Position numbers and translations under genes: made by a program. Below are positions 1-8,597 of a DNA stretch of 64,000 nucleotides, piece by piece. Location: assembly GCF_017497975.1 (NCBI RefSeq), contig NZ_JAGDEL010000004.1, positions 186,001-250,000 of the forward strand. The letters run 5' to 3'. Origin of the DNA: Metabacillus bambusae (lineage in GTDB: Bacteria; Bacillota; Bacilli; Bacillales; Bacillaceae). A model generated the notes under the pieces. That model did no database searches and was not told the origin of the DNA. It was given only the letters and a program-made list of their open reading frames with translations. How positions within the stretch are numbered: position 1 is the stretch's first letter; the number at the start of each line of letters is the position of its first letter.

Positions 1-940
1 AGGGTTGTTCTTTTCTATAGGCTTCATGCCAAGATGAGTCGTCAAAATCAGGGTTCCCGTCAAATCCATATGGAAAGTTTTCTACATAAATGTGCTCATT
101 TGGTCCCTCAAAAAACGAATAATCGTAATTAAAGTATCCTGCATCTGTATATACATCAATGGCATCTTTTGTTTTCCAAGTCTCATCGGTTATTATCACG
201 TCTGTTGAACCATCTATATAGGTTATTTGCAATTCCATCATGAATAAGTGGTTTTCTGTTGTGTAGGCTATTGTACCAATAACATTTTCTTGCCCAATGT
301 GTAGGTGTTCTGTTACATCAAAAGCATTATAAATACAATTATCGTTAAAATTACGAATAGGTCCCAATCCAACAAATTGATGATTCATATTCATCCGATA
401 AACATATTGGCGAGCAGGATCAGGACTTTGACCAGTTGCATATGCTAATGCATATTTAATTGGTTTATTTTGCACCTTAAATTTCTTTCTTAAAAAAAGC
501 CAGTTAGGATTCGATATTTCACCATTACTTCTTTGCCAAATTGGAACAGCCTTCCAATTATCTTTTAACGCCGTTTGAAAAAACTCAATTTTAGAAAAAG
601 GACTAACTTGATCATCTCTATTCCAAGTACGGACTGCCCAAAAGTAACGGGTGTTCTTTCTCAATTTAGGACCAGAATACTTTACACCTGAAGATTGATT
701 ACAATAAACTTTTCCTGAATTCCATATCATTGGGTTACGCTCTATGATTTGATCCTGGTTATCTATGAAGGTATCATCTTCTGATATGATAATTTGGTAG
801 GCTGTCTGAATTTCATTTTTTCCATAATCATTAACAATCCAACTAAAAGATGGATTGGTTAGATTCTCCACGAGCAACGGATTTTCATTTAATTCAACAA
901 GCAATCCAGTAGGCCTTTGAGTTAGTATTTTTGTTTTCAT
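1..940 (-). CDS. Alpha-L-rhamnosidase, GH78 family (N-terminal part; 3' end off the window)
   Basis: Read on the minus strand from the ATG at 940, preceded by GAGGAG 8 nt upstream. The frame stays open to the left edge, so about 313 N-terminal residues are visible and the catalytic part is missing. The translation begins MKTKILTQRPTGLLVE and soon has NPSFSWIVNDYG followed by QTAYQIIIS, the usual opening of the GH78 N-terminal beta domain; later WAVRTWNRDD and a YVYRMNMNHQFVGLGPI stretch fit the following rhamnosidase N domains. The family removes terminal alpha-L-rhamnose from plant or microbial glycans. I see no signal peptide, so it probably acts in the cytoplasm on imported oligosaccharides, consistent with the adjacent sugar ABC transporter. 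Family assignment is good; the exact substrate is inferred. Confidence 0.8.
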   Translation of the reverse strand, partial: MKTKILTQRPTGLLVELNENPLLVENLTNPSFSWIVNDYGKNEIQTAYQIIISEDDTFIDNQDQIIERNPMIWNSGKVYCNQSSGVKYSGPKLRKNTRYFWAVRTWNRDDQVSPFSKIEFFQTALKDNWKAVPIWQRSNGEISNPNWLFLRKKFKVQNKPIKYALAYATGQSPDPARQYVYRMNMNHQFVGLGPIRNFNDNCIYNAFDVTEHLHIGQENVIGTIAYTTENHLFMMELQITYIDGSTDVIITDETWKTKDAIDVYTDAGYFNYDYSFFEGPNEHIYVENFPYGFDGNPDFDDSSWHEAYRKEQP

Positions 941-991
941 TTATTCGCTCCTCTATTCCCAAGCTAGATTATAAGTTTCATACAGATAGAT

Positions 992-1813
992 TTATTCCTT
1001 AACTCCACCAGAAGCCACGCTTTCAATAACTTTTTCAGAGAAAATAAAAAACAAAATCAAAATAGGAATGGTAGCAATTACTGACGTTACCATCGCTTTA
1101 TCAATATACAACATGATATTTCCTGTGTACTTCATGATTGCCAATGGAATTGTTTTTACGTTATCATTCTGTAAGGTTATAAGAGGAATGAAAAAGTTAT
1201 TCCAAATACCAACTGAACTAATAATACATAGACTGACTACGATTGGTGAAGCAATCGGAAACATTACCCTATAAAAGATTGTCCATTCCCCAGCACCATC
1301 TATCTTCGCTGCTTCATAAAGAGAACGAGGTAGGTTTGCAAAGAAATTTGTTAACAAAAGCACCGGAACTGAAATTCCTGCACCCAATATTAGCACAACA
1401 CCCCAAACGCTATTTATTAAACCTAAGTTTTTAATGATCAAAAAGATAGGCACAATTCCTAATTGGACTGGAAACATTAAACCAAGCAAAAAATAAACGG
1501 TTACAACTTGCTTATATTTAAATGTATAGATCCCAATCCCATAAGCAACCATTGATGAAAGGAAAATTAAGAGTACTAGAGCACCAATTAAAATAACTAC
1601 ACTACTAAGAATGTTATAATGGAATCCCTCTATTCTAAAAACATCAACATAGGCATCGAAACTCCATTCCTTAGGAATACCAAGTGTATTCGTTAAGACA
1701 TCCTGCTTTGATCTAAATGAGTTATATACTAAATAACCTAAAACAAACACTGTAAAAAAACAGTAGATCGTTATTATTATTCTGCTTAAGTAGAGTTTTT
1801 CACTACGAAACAT
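992..1813 (-). CDS. Carbohydrate ABC transporter permease (MalG/LplC type)
   Basis: 273 residues with about six hydrophobic segments, beginning with one near residues 12-32. The cytoplasmic EAA loop that docks the ATPase is visible as LYEAAKIDGAGEWTIFYRVM around residues 165-185. This is the second of two membrane subunits of a binding-protein-dependent sugar importer and abuts the preceding permease gene (its start directly follows that stop), so the two are translated together. No ATPase gene is nearby; such Bacillaceae systems normally share the MsmX-type ATPase. The neighbouring rhamnosidase suggests rhamnose-containing oligosaccharides as cargo, which is inference from context. Confidence 0.9.
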   Translation of the reverse strand: MFRSEKLYLSRIIITIYCFFTVFVLGYLVYNSFRSKQDVLTNTLGIPKEWSFDAYVDVFRIEGFHYNILSSVVILIGALVLLIFLSSMVAYGIGIYTFKYKQVVTVYFLLGLMFPVQLGIVPIFLIIKNLGLINSVWGVVLILGAGISVPVLLLTNFFANLPRSLYEAAKIDGAGEWTIFYRVMFPIASPIVVSLCIISSVGIWNNFFIPLITLQNDNVKTIPLAIMKYTGNIMLYIDKAMVTSVIATIPILILFFIFSEKVIESVASGGVKE

Positions 1814-2764
1814 TTAGTCTTCCTCCTTCCGAACCATTAATTTTAACTGAACTAAAGAAGCAACTAGAATTATGATAAACATCACTACCGCGATTGTCGT
1901 CCCCATTCCTAATGAGTTAGAACCAAGAGATCCTCCCATAGCACCACTTGTACCAAAAGCAATTCGATAGAAAAATAGTGTCAATACATCCATAGAATGT
2001 TCATATCCACCATCAACTCCACCTAATAAATAATTCAAATCAAATATAGTCATGGAAAAAATATAGGAGATAACAACCACATTAATAATAGTAGTTCTTA
2101 ATAAAGGAAGAACTATATGGAATAAACGGCTCCAGTATCCAGCCCCATCTAAATAAGCAGCTTCAAATATCTCTTCGGGCAGCATTTTCATTGCTCCGAT
2201 AAAGTAAATCATACTGAAACCTATTCCAACCCAAGCGTTTAAGATAAAAACAATGAAGATACCCACTCCAGGGATCCCTAACCAATTTCGTACCCATTCT
2301 TCTAATCCAATCATTCTTAAAAACTCATTAAAAACCCCAACATTTTGATCTAAAATTAACGTCCCCAAAAAAAGAACAACTGTTGGAGTAATGAATTGTG
2401 GTGCAAAGATGATCGATTGAAAAAAACGATAACCTTTGATTTTCGTATGAATTAAATAGGCTAAATAAATCTGCACAGGTAAAACAAGTAAAATATTCAA
2501 TATAAATAATAGAATGTTATTCTTAAAGGCATTTAAAAACTGACTATATAACTCTTTTGTTGTAAACAATTCGATATAGTTTTGTAAGCCTACAAAGTGT
2601 GAATCCCCAAAACCATTTGAATAATAGAAGCTCATCTTGGTTGCCGAAATGATTGGGTAAATGGCAAAAATCGAATATAAAATAAATCCTGGTGCAATAA
2701 ACAATAAATATGGATGCTGTTTCAGCCAATTCTTTAAATTGGCAAACGACTTAGTTGATTGCAT
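1814..2764 (-). CDS. Carbohydrate ABC transporter permease (MalF/LplB type)
   Basis: 316 residues. An N-terminal segment HPYLLFIAPGFILYSIFAIY is the typical first membrane helix of the MalF/LplB/YtcP group; about six membrane segments follow, with the EAA-like loop EIFEAAYLDGAGYWSRLFHIV around residues 200-220. It pairs with the downstream permease to form the transmembrane channel. It lies downstream of the solute-binding gene, separated by a hairpin at 2788-2819 that probably lowers permease expression relative to the binding protein. Substrate not determinable from this sequence alone. Confidence 0.9.
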   Translation of the reverse strand: MQSTKSFANLKNWLKQHPYLLFIAPGFILYSIFAIYPIISATKMSFYYSNGFGDSHFVGLQNYIELFTTKELYSQFLNAFKNNILLFILNILLVLPVQIYLAYLIHTKIKGYRFFQSIIFAPQFITPTVVLFLGTLILDQNVGVFNEFLRMIGLEEWVRNWLGIPGVGIFIVFILNAWVGIGFSMIYFIGAMKMLPEEIFEAAYLDGAGYWSRLFHIVLPLLRTTIINVVVISYIFSMTIFDLNYLLGGVDGGYEHSMDVLTLFFYRIAFGTSGAMGGSLGSNSLGMGTTIAVVMFIIILVASLVQLKLMVRKEED

Positions 2765-2787
2765 GATCTGTTCACCATCCTTTTTGA

Positions 2788-2819
2788 GTAAAAGGCTAGG
2801 ATTATACCCTAGCCTTTTA
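2788..2819 (-). terminator. Intercistronic hairpin/terminator after the solute-binding gene
   Basis: On the minus strand AAAGGCTAGG, a short loop and CCTAGCCTTT form a strong stem followed by TTTACTC. It sits between the binding-protein gene and the permeases, the usual place for a partial terminator or mRNA-stabilising hairpin in ABC operons. Confidence 0.75.
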
Positions 2820-2829
2820 GGTATGAATT

Positions 2830-4104
2830 CTACTTTGTTTTCGCTAAGGCATCATTTAATTGTTTAGCTGCTTCCTCTCCAGATAATTCATTCGTTAACA
2901 ATCCTGGAATGATCTCTCTCATAAATATATCGTTAAGTGCAACTTTATCTGTTGAAACATCTGATAAAACAGTTAAAATATTATGTCCAAATGAATCGTA
3001 TTCAGTTAATTCCACTACATCTTTACTTGGTGTAATATCATCTAAAGTTGGTATTGCTCCTACTACTTCCTCTGCAACAATTTGCTGTGCTTCCTTACTT
3101 GATAAGAACTTAAGATACTCAACAGCCTCTTCAGGGTGCTTCGTATTAGCTGAAACAGCATAAGTTGTATAGTTGCTTAAACTAAGTGGAGCAAGTTTTT
3201 CACCTTCAACACCTGGAATGTAAAAAGTACCAAGATTACTCATCGTACTGCTATAAGTTGGATGACTCCACGTTCCATCAGCCATCATCGCAACATCTCC
3301 ATTTGTGAAGGCAAGCTGAGATCCAGATGTATCTACTGTTATAAAATTCTTAGAAAAGAAATCATTTTTAGCAAGATCATGCATCGTTTGGAAGGCCTTT
3401 ACAATGTTAGGATCTGAAAAGTCACCTTCTCCATTATTAAGACTAGTTAGAGCGTCATTAGCTAAAGCACTTGCCAATGAAAACGCAAGCCATGGTCGTC
3501 CCCATTCGTCTTTACCTGGCATAGACATTGGTGTTACTCCATTTTCTTTTAGGGTATCAAATATACTAATAAATTCTTCAAAGGTCTTCGGTTCACTAAT
3601 TCCATATTTTTTAAAAATATCTTTGTTATAATAAATTAATTGTGAATCCATGAAAGCTGGAAGTGAAGAATAGAGCTTATCATCAACTGTTGCATAAGCA
3701 ATAGCTTCTTCAGAATATCGACTTAAGTCCAAATTGTATTCATCTAATGGAAGTAAGGCTCCGCTTTCTACGTATAACTTCATCATAGGTGTTTTATTAC
3801 CCTGAACATAAAATAGATCAGGTAGTGAATCCGATCTAACAGCAGTATCTATTGTCTGGTGAGTACCCGAATACTGGTAATCTAATTTGATTTTAGGGTG
3901 CTTCTCCATAAATAATTTGTTAATCTTTGTAAAAGCAGGTTCAACTTTAGATTGGTTTTCTTGATCCCCCCAAACCGTTAAAGTCACTTGCTTTTCATCA
4001 CCACTTGTTGATTCTTTTGTAGTATTGCTGCTACACCCTAGTAAAGCAAAAATTGAAGTAAGTGTAAAAACAAGAAATAAGCTAATCATTCTTCGCTTCA
4101 TCAT
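2830..4104 (-). CDS. Carbohydrate ABC transporter solute-binding lipoprotein
   Basis: 424 residues. A lipoprotein signal peptide is clear: MMKRR, a hydrophobic stretch, and a lipobox ending ALLGC near residue 24, followed by an SSNTTKES linker. The mature part has the family 1 binding-protein pattern (TVWGDQENQSKVEPAF; GEGDFSDPNIVKAFQTMHDL; GDVAMMADGTW; PGVEGEKLAPLSLSNYTTYA). It would be anchored outside the membrane and deliver oligosaccharide to the two permeases downstream. It is first in the transport operon, with a candidate cre site just upstream. Confidence 0.92.
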   Translation of the reverse strand: MMKRRMISLFLVFTLTSIFALLGCSSNTTKESTSGDEKQVTLTVWGDQENQSKVEPAFTKINKLFMEKHPKIKLDYQYSGTHQTIDTAVRSDSLPDLFYVQGNKTPMMKLYVESGALLPLDEYNLDLSRYSEEAIAYATVDDKLYSSLPAFMDSQLIYYNKDIFKKYGISEPKTFEEFISIFDTLKENGVTPMSMPGKDEWGRPWLAFSLASALANDALTSLNNGEGDFSDPNIVKAFQTMHDLAKNDFFSKNFITVDTSGSQLAFTNGDVAMMADGTWSHPTYSSTMSNLGTFYIPGVEGEKLAPLSLSNYTTYAVSANTKHPEEAVEYLKFLSSKEAQQIVAEEVVGAIPTLDDITPSKDVVELTEYDSFGHNILTVLSDVSTDKVALNDIFMREIIPGLLTNELSGEEAAKQLNDALAKTK

Positions 4105-4183
4105 TATTCTCCCCTTTTATTTTATTTGTCTTACTTGTATTAATCTTAATCAGTATCCGCTTTCATTTCCATGTCACAAAAAC

Positions 4184-4197
4184 AGAAAACGCTTCCA
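4184..4197 (-). promoter_or_regulatory. Candidate cre (CcpA) site upstream of the sugar transport operon
   Basis: The minus-strand word TGGAAGCGTTTTCT matches the cre pattern TGWAANCGNTNWCA at 12 of 14 positions, including the central CG. It lies 80 nt upstream of the binding-protein start, a suitable place for catabolite repression of a carbohydrate operon. Based on the motif only. Confidence 0.5.
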
Positions 4198-4349
4198 GAT
4201 ATTAAGTCGTTTTTGTATAAAATTAACAAAATTTAAACCTTTATGTATTTAACTCTTTAATTGGTTCCAATTATTATGTTTTAAATGCAAATTTTTCAGA
4301 TCTTACAGCAATAGCACTTCCCAACAATTTATAGATTACAATTTATTAT

Positions 4350-4386
4350 CAAAAAAAATACAGCCTTTTTTACATGAAGGCTGTTT
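4350..4386 (-). terminator. Rho-independent terminator after the response regulator gene
   Basis: ACAGCCTT and AAGGCTGT pair around a short loop and are followed by ATTTTTTTT on the minus strand, directly after the stop codon at 4390. Confidence 0.85.
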
Positions 4387-4389
4387 GGG

Positions 4390-6000
4390 TCAATTTTTCA
4401 TACTTTTAATTAAGGAATTTGGATTTGATCTGTATTGAGATACAGTAATTCCCGTGACTTTCTTAAAAACCTTAACAAAGTAGTTTCCATTTGGATAGCC
4501 AACTTGAAAACTAACTTCCTCTGTAGAAAGGCTTGTATCTTTCATTAATTGAATTGCCTTTTCTATACGTAACCGAGTAACATATTCTAGAAAAGTGATA
4601 CCCATTTCATTACGAAATAACAGACTAAAATAATTCTCATTAAAATTTGCAAGACTTGCGACATCTTCTAATCGAATTGGTTCTGTATAATGTTCCTTAA
4701 TATATTTAATAACTACTTCTAGCCACGGACTCTTTATTTTTTTTAGAGTCTTTTCATCTTTTTCCTGCATCATCTTACATGTAGTTTTTAACACTTCTTT
4801 CCAAGTGGGGTTCGAATTTACTATTGCATCTTCATAATTCACCAAACTTGAATGTAATCCATCCTCCATTTCTTCCTTTTTTAATAAATAGATTTCCATT
4901 TGACTTTCTAAAAAACTCCTGTAAACCATGTGAAGAAATCGAATGGCTTCTTCCTGAGGTACAAACCTTTGTGCAAATTGATTCCCTATATTATCCATCC
5001 AATTATAAATGGATGTTATCTCATTTGCAGTTAGTATTTCTAAAGCACTTTCCTTCAATTTTGCCCATTCTATGACAGAGATTCTCTCAATTGGATTATC
5101 TTTATCACAGAGATAGACTCCTTCCCCAAAATAAAAAGATTTGTTAATGGCTGTTTCAGCTTGTATTCGCATCCTCATAATTCCACTTGATAAGGAATTT
5201 CTTTTACTGAGACCTATAACAATTGGAATATCAAGTTTTTGTAAGACCGAAGTTGACCATTTATCAAAGATATTTTTATTTAAAGGATTGGATTCAGAGT
5301 CTATTCTATAAAAAGCATGTATAGTTTGTTGGTCCATACCAACATATACTATAGAACTAAATCTTTCTATTAATTCCTGCAATTGATAATTTAAAGCAGT
5401 TAGTTCTGAATTAAAGTATGGATTTTCTCTTGGATATGCTCTAATCGAAATCCAGTATCCTTGAGCATCTTTTATTCCCCATTTTTTTACCAAACTGGGA
5501 AATCGATCTATATTTATCTCTTTTTCCCTTATTAAGAAATGTGATTCGATTCTCGATTCCTGAAGTAATAATCGCTGTTCTTTTTCTATATCTATATTTA
5601 CTAATTTACTTTGTCCTTCCTTATAAACTGAGTAATCCAATTTATTAAGCGTCTGAATTAATTCATCTGGTTCAAATGTATGTTTTAATATATAATCTTG
5701 TACTCTTAATTTAATAGAAGCTCTTAGGTAGGTAAATTCATCGTGGCTACTTAGAATTATGATATTACAATCCATGTTCTGTTCACGAATATGTCGTATT
5801 AACTCCAATCCGTCCATTTCAGGCATCTTAATGTCTGTCAATAATACATCAGGAGGACCTTCAATCTGTATTGCTTCCCAAGCTTGAAGACCATTTTTGT
5901 GTAACCCAGAGATTTGGTAGCCGTGCGCTTCCCAATCAATTATTGTTTGAAAACCTACCCTTACAAGAGATTCATCATCAACAATCATTACTTTTCTCAT
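4390..6000 (-). CDS. Response regulator with AraC-type output domain (YesN family)
   Basis: 536 residues. The N-terminal receiver domain has the acidic pair (MIVDDE), the phosphoacceptor aspartate in LLTDIKMPEMDGLEL near residue 56 and the conserved lysine in LKHTFEPDEL. A long middle region of about 250 residues without a recognisable enzyme motif follows, then an AraC/XylS double helix-turn-helix at the C terminus (IRLEDVASLANFNENYFSLLF; TEEVSFQVGYPNGNYFVKVFK). It is co-transcribed with the sensor kinase upstream (7 nt between the genes). Its likely targets are the neighbouring sugar genes, which is inference from position. Confidence 0.92.
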   Translation of the reverse strand: MRKVMIVDDESLVRVGFQTIIDWEAHGYQISGLHKNGLQAWEAIQIEGPPDVLLTDIKMPEMDGLELIRHIREQNMDCNIIILSSHDEFTYLRASIKLRVQDYILKHTFEPDELIQTLNKLDYSVYKEGQSKLVNIDIEKEQRLLLQESRIESHFLIREKEINIDRFPSLVKKWGIKDAQGYWISIRAYPRENPYFNSELTALNYQLQELIERFSSIVYVGMDQQTIHAFYRIDSESNPLNKNIFDKWSTSVLQKLDIPIVIGLSKRNSLSSGIMRMRIQAETAINKSFYFGEGVYLCDKDNPIERISVIEWAKLKESALEILTANEITSIYNWMDNIGNQFAQRFVPQEEAIRFLHMVYRSFLESQMEIYLLKKEEMEDGLHSSLVNYEDAIVNSNPTWKEVLKTTCKMMQEKDEKTLKKIKSPWLEVVIKYIKEHYTEPIRLEDVASLANFNENYFSLLFRNEMGITFLEYVTRLRIEKAIQLMKDTSLSTEEVSFQVGYPNGNYFVKVFKKVTGITVSQYRSNPNSLIKSMKN

Positions 6001-6007
6001 CGATTTG

Positions 6008-7702
6008 TCACTCCCCGTTTCTTATGATAGGTAATTTGACCTCCATAGTCGTTCCTTTATCTACTTCACTTGTAATATTCAATCCATAGTTAATTCCGTA
6101 ACTAGCCTTTATTCGCTCATGTATACTTTTTAATCCAATATGTTTATCTAGGCTTTCTCCATTTAATATATCTTGTATATAGGATAATCTATCACTTGCT
6201 ATACCTACACCATTGTCAATGACAGAGATATAAAGTATTTTATTTTCCATTGTTATAGACAAGATGATTTCTCCAAACCCTTCTATATTTGATAAACCGT
6301 GAATAAGAGCGTTTTCAATCAACGGTTGTAATAGGAATTTGAGGATTTTCAGATCATCTATTTTTGTTCCAATATCGATAACAAAATTAAAATCTTGATA
6401 TCGGACTTTTTGAATTTTAACATACTCTTTTATAATAGATAGCTCTTCTTCTAATGAAACAAGCTCATCAGTATTTCTTAAAGAATAGGAAAGAAGGCGA
6501 GATAGAGCATCAACTAGTCCCTTAATTTGATTCTGTTTCTTTATCATAGCTATCCATCTAATAGAATTCAAAGTGTTGTATAAAAAATGCGGAGAAAGTT
6601 GTCTTTGTAATAGCTTAATCTCGAACTTCCTTTTTAACTTTTCATTCTCTTTCCCTTTTTCCATCAAGTTATATATATCATACATGACGGAGATAAAAAG
6701 ATCATTCAACTCACAAATTTCTTTTGCACCATTAAACTTAATCATCTTTTCTGGTCTAACACCCTTAATTCCTCGGTTCATATTAATCCTCATTCTTCTT
6801 ATGGGTACTATTAAATCCATAACTAATATATAGGTTGCTATTAGACCAATTAGAGTACAAATTACAATTAATCCCCTTGAAAAACGACTCATATCACTAA
6901 TAGACTCATAAAGTTCATCAAAAGAATATTTTGTTACAATACTCCAGTTATTGTACTTCGTTTTGACCATAGACCATTCATCTGTGTCTTCTGTAAAAGG
7001 TAATGTTTCCCCTGAAACATGTTGTCCAAGGGAATCTACTACTTCTAACTGAACTTCTGGACCAACTTGATTGATTAAAATATTTTCAAGCCAATTTGAA
7101 TTAATTACTAAATAAACAATACCAACTGGTTGATATGCATAATTTTTTATAGTCCGTCCCACACGAAAAACTTTGAGTTCTTTTTGATTAATAGTAAAAA
7201 AATGAGGGTTAAGCCAGACCGGTGCACCTCTCTTTTCATTAATAACATTCTTGAAAGTTTGTTCACTATCAAAATAATCGTTACGGCTATCATTACCTAT
7301 AACATACCGACCATCTTTAGTTACAAACACGCATGCCACGATGTCTTTAGTATCTATTTCTCCTACTATCGGTTTAACATAGCTTTCTAGTTTCCGCTGC
7401 ATTTCAATCTGTTCAAATTTGTTTGTTGGATTTTTAGAAAGTAACTGACTTATTTCTGGAGTAGTTATTAATTTTAAAGTTATATCATCATATTCAGAAA
7501 TCTGGGTATCAATTTTATCCGCAGTTAAATCAATAATTACTTTTGAATGCTGAGTAATTTCCTCCTTTGAAGCTTGGTTATAACTTTCCGTTAAGATTAC
7601 TAGTCCAATTACCGATGGTAAAACAATAAGTGGAATATAAATAATAATTAATTTATAGGCAAAACTCCAATTCCTCCATCGTAGCCATACAAATTTTTTC
7701 AT
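6008..7702 (-). CDS. Sensor histidine kinase (YesM family)
   Basis: 564 residues from the ATG at 7702, chosen because AAGGAGG lies 5 nt upstream; an upstream in-frame ATG at 7750 has no such site. Two membrane segments (near residues 15-40 and 280-305) bracket an extracellular sensor domain. A HAMP-like linker follows, then the His_kinase domain with the phosphoacceptor in LLQRQLSPHFLYNTLNSIRW, and an ATPase domain with LQPLIENALIHG (N box) and VIDNGVGI (G1 box). It would phosphorylate the AraC-type regulator encoded next. The ligand is probably an oligosaccharide, judged from the transport genes. Confidence 0.9.
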   Translation of the reverse strand: MKKFVWLRWRNWSFAYKLIIIYIPLIVLPSVIGLVILTESYNQASKEEITQHSKVIIDLTADKIDTQISEYDDITLKLITTPEISQLLSKNPTNKFEQIEMQRKLESYVKPIVGEIDTKDIVACVFVTKDGRYVIGNDSRNDYFDSEQTFKNVINEKRGAPVWLNPHFFTINQKELKVFRVGRTIKNYAYQPVGIVYLVINSNWLENILINQVGPEVQLEVVDSLGQHVSGETLPFTEDTDEWSMVKTKYNNWSIVTKYSFDELYESISDMSRFSRGLIVICTLIGLIATYILVMDLIVPIRRMRINMNRGIKGVRPEKMIKFNGAKEICELNDLFISVMYDIYNLMEKGKENEKLKRKFEIKLLQRQLSPHFLYNTLNSIRWIAMIKKQNQIKGLVDALSRLLSYSLRNTDELVSLEEELSIIKEYVKIQKVRYQDFNFVIDIGTKIDDLKILKFLLQPLIENALIHGLSNIEGFGEIILSITMENKILYISVIDNGVGIASDRLSYIQDILNGESLDKHIGLKSIHERIKASYGINYGLNITSEVDKGTTMEVKLPIIRNGE

Positions 7703-8211
7703 CATGTCCTCCTTCATAAAGCAAATTGTGGAGTTTTTGTCGTGGTACATCTTCTTTTTACTATCGTAATAACATTTAATCTTTCTTTAGTACTAAAGCT
7801 TATATGCTTTTTCTATTTTCAATTAACACTTGGAACTCTAACACTACCTTAAAACTATATAGATAAGGTACAAATTTTTTAACCGAGAATCTTTATTACC
7901 TTAGCTGCAACTCTACTTTATCTTTAAGATCAAGTAAATATTTTTATAGATTAACTTTTGTTAATTTATTTTATCACCGTTTTTAGACATAATCATGATA
8001 GCGTCAATTATTGCTAACACTTAAAAAGGAAGGTCCTAAAATATCCTTATAAAAATTGTTCAAGTAACATTTGCTATCTATTCTCATTCTCATGTAAGTG
8101 CAGAATTACAAAAACAAACTACAAATAGGTTTGAGCAAGATTTTAATATAGACAATGTGCAATTTTCTTCTCAAAAGGATTTGTAGCAATTTACGATCAA
8201 AAACAAGAAAA
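7703..8211. other. Intergenic stretch with a possible short coding remnant
   Basis: There is no intact gene here. On the plus strand between about 8040 and 8186 an open frame without a start codon reads KIVQVTFAIYSHSHV then SAELQKQTTNRFEQDF, which looks like the mature N terminus of an extracellular binding protein. It may be a decayed gene fragment next to the tRNA target. The rest is AT-rich and holds nothing I recognise. Confidence 0.35.
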
Positions 8212-8246
8212 GCCCCAATTCCTCACCTACCAAGGAATTGAAGCTT
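8212..8246 (-). terminator. Terminator of the disrupted host tRNA-Val gene
   Basis: On the minus strand, AAGCTTCAATTCCT and AGGAATTGGGGCTTTT can pair around a TGGTAGGTG loop and are followed by a T-rich tail. It lies 11 nt beyond the 3' end of the tRNA fragment, where a tRNA terminator is expected. Confidence 0.75.
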
Positions 8247-8256
8247 CTCACTCTGA

Positions 8257-8300
8257 TGATCCGAGAGGGATTCGAACCCCCGACCCCTACCCTGTCAAGG
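8257..8300 (-). pseudogene. 3' half of split tRNA-Val(GAC); left attachment junction (attL)
   Basis: The minus strand carries, in order, the core CCTTGACAG, the 3' side of an anticodon stem (GGTAG), variable loop, a full T arm with TTCGAAT, the acceptor strand TCGGATC and discriminator A, but no D arm or 5' acceptor strand. Joining this piece at the 9-bp core (8292-8300) to the 5' half at 25803-25839 gives a perfect 72-nt tRNA with anticodon GAC. The gene is therefore cut by the element, and neither junction restores it. Confidence 0.9.
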
Positions 8301-8319
8301 AAAAGGACAAACGCTATAT

Positions 8320-8441
8320 AGTAAAATCACAGTGTTCACACTACTCTAGCAAGCTTTTGCTACTTTCATGGACACTAAACAGTTTTAATTGTGAGATTTT
8401 ATTGTATAGTGTCCATGCTACCCTTGTCAAGTGGCTCAACC
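8320..8441. repeat. Left-end arm repeats (candidate integrase arm sites)
   Basis: AGTAAAATCACAGT at 8320-8333 is repeated inverted near the other end as ACTGTGATATTTTTACT at 25765-25781 (2 extra bases). CATGGACACTA at 8367-8377 and TAGTGTCCATG at 8407-8417 form a perfect 11-bp inverted repeat. GTCAAGTGGCTCAACC at 8426-8441 resembles GTCAAGTGTAGGACTCAACC at 25652-25671. Sites shared between the two ends of an element are expected for arm-type binding sites of tyrosine recombinases. The rest of 8442-8597 holds no gene but is rich in AGCT words. Confidence 0.6.
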
Positions 8442-8597
8442 AGAGGGAGCTGTACAGAGGTTAATTGAACCAGTAGAACCATGTCAGAGCTTAGTTGTAA
8501 AGTAATTAAATGAGTAAGTAACCCAGCTCATAAAAGATAAATGCAACATAGAGCTTCTGAGCAACACCCTTTGAGTTAGCCAGCTCTTTATTTTATC

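Noticed and set aside
8040-8186. Start of a binding-protein gene next to the tRNA
   Set aside because: The frame has no start codon and stops after about 48 codons; at best a remnant.
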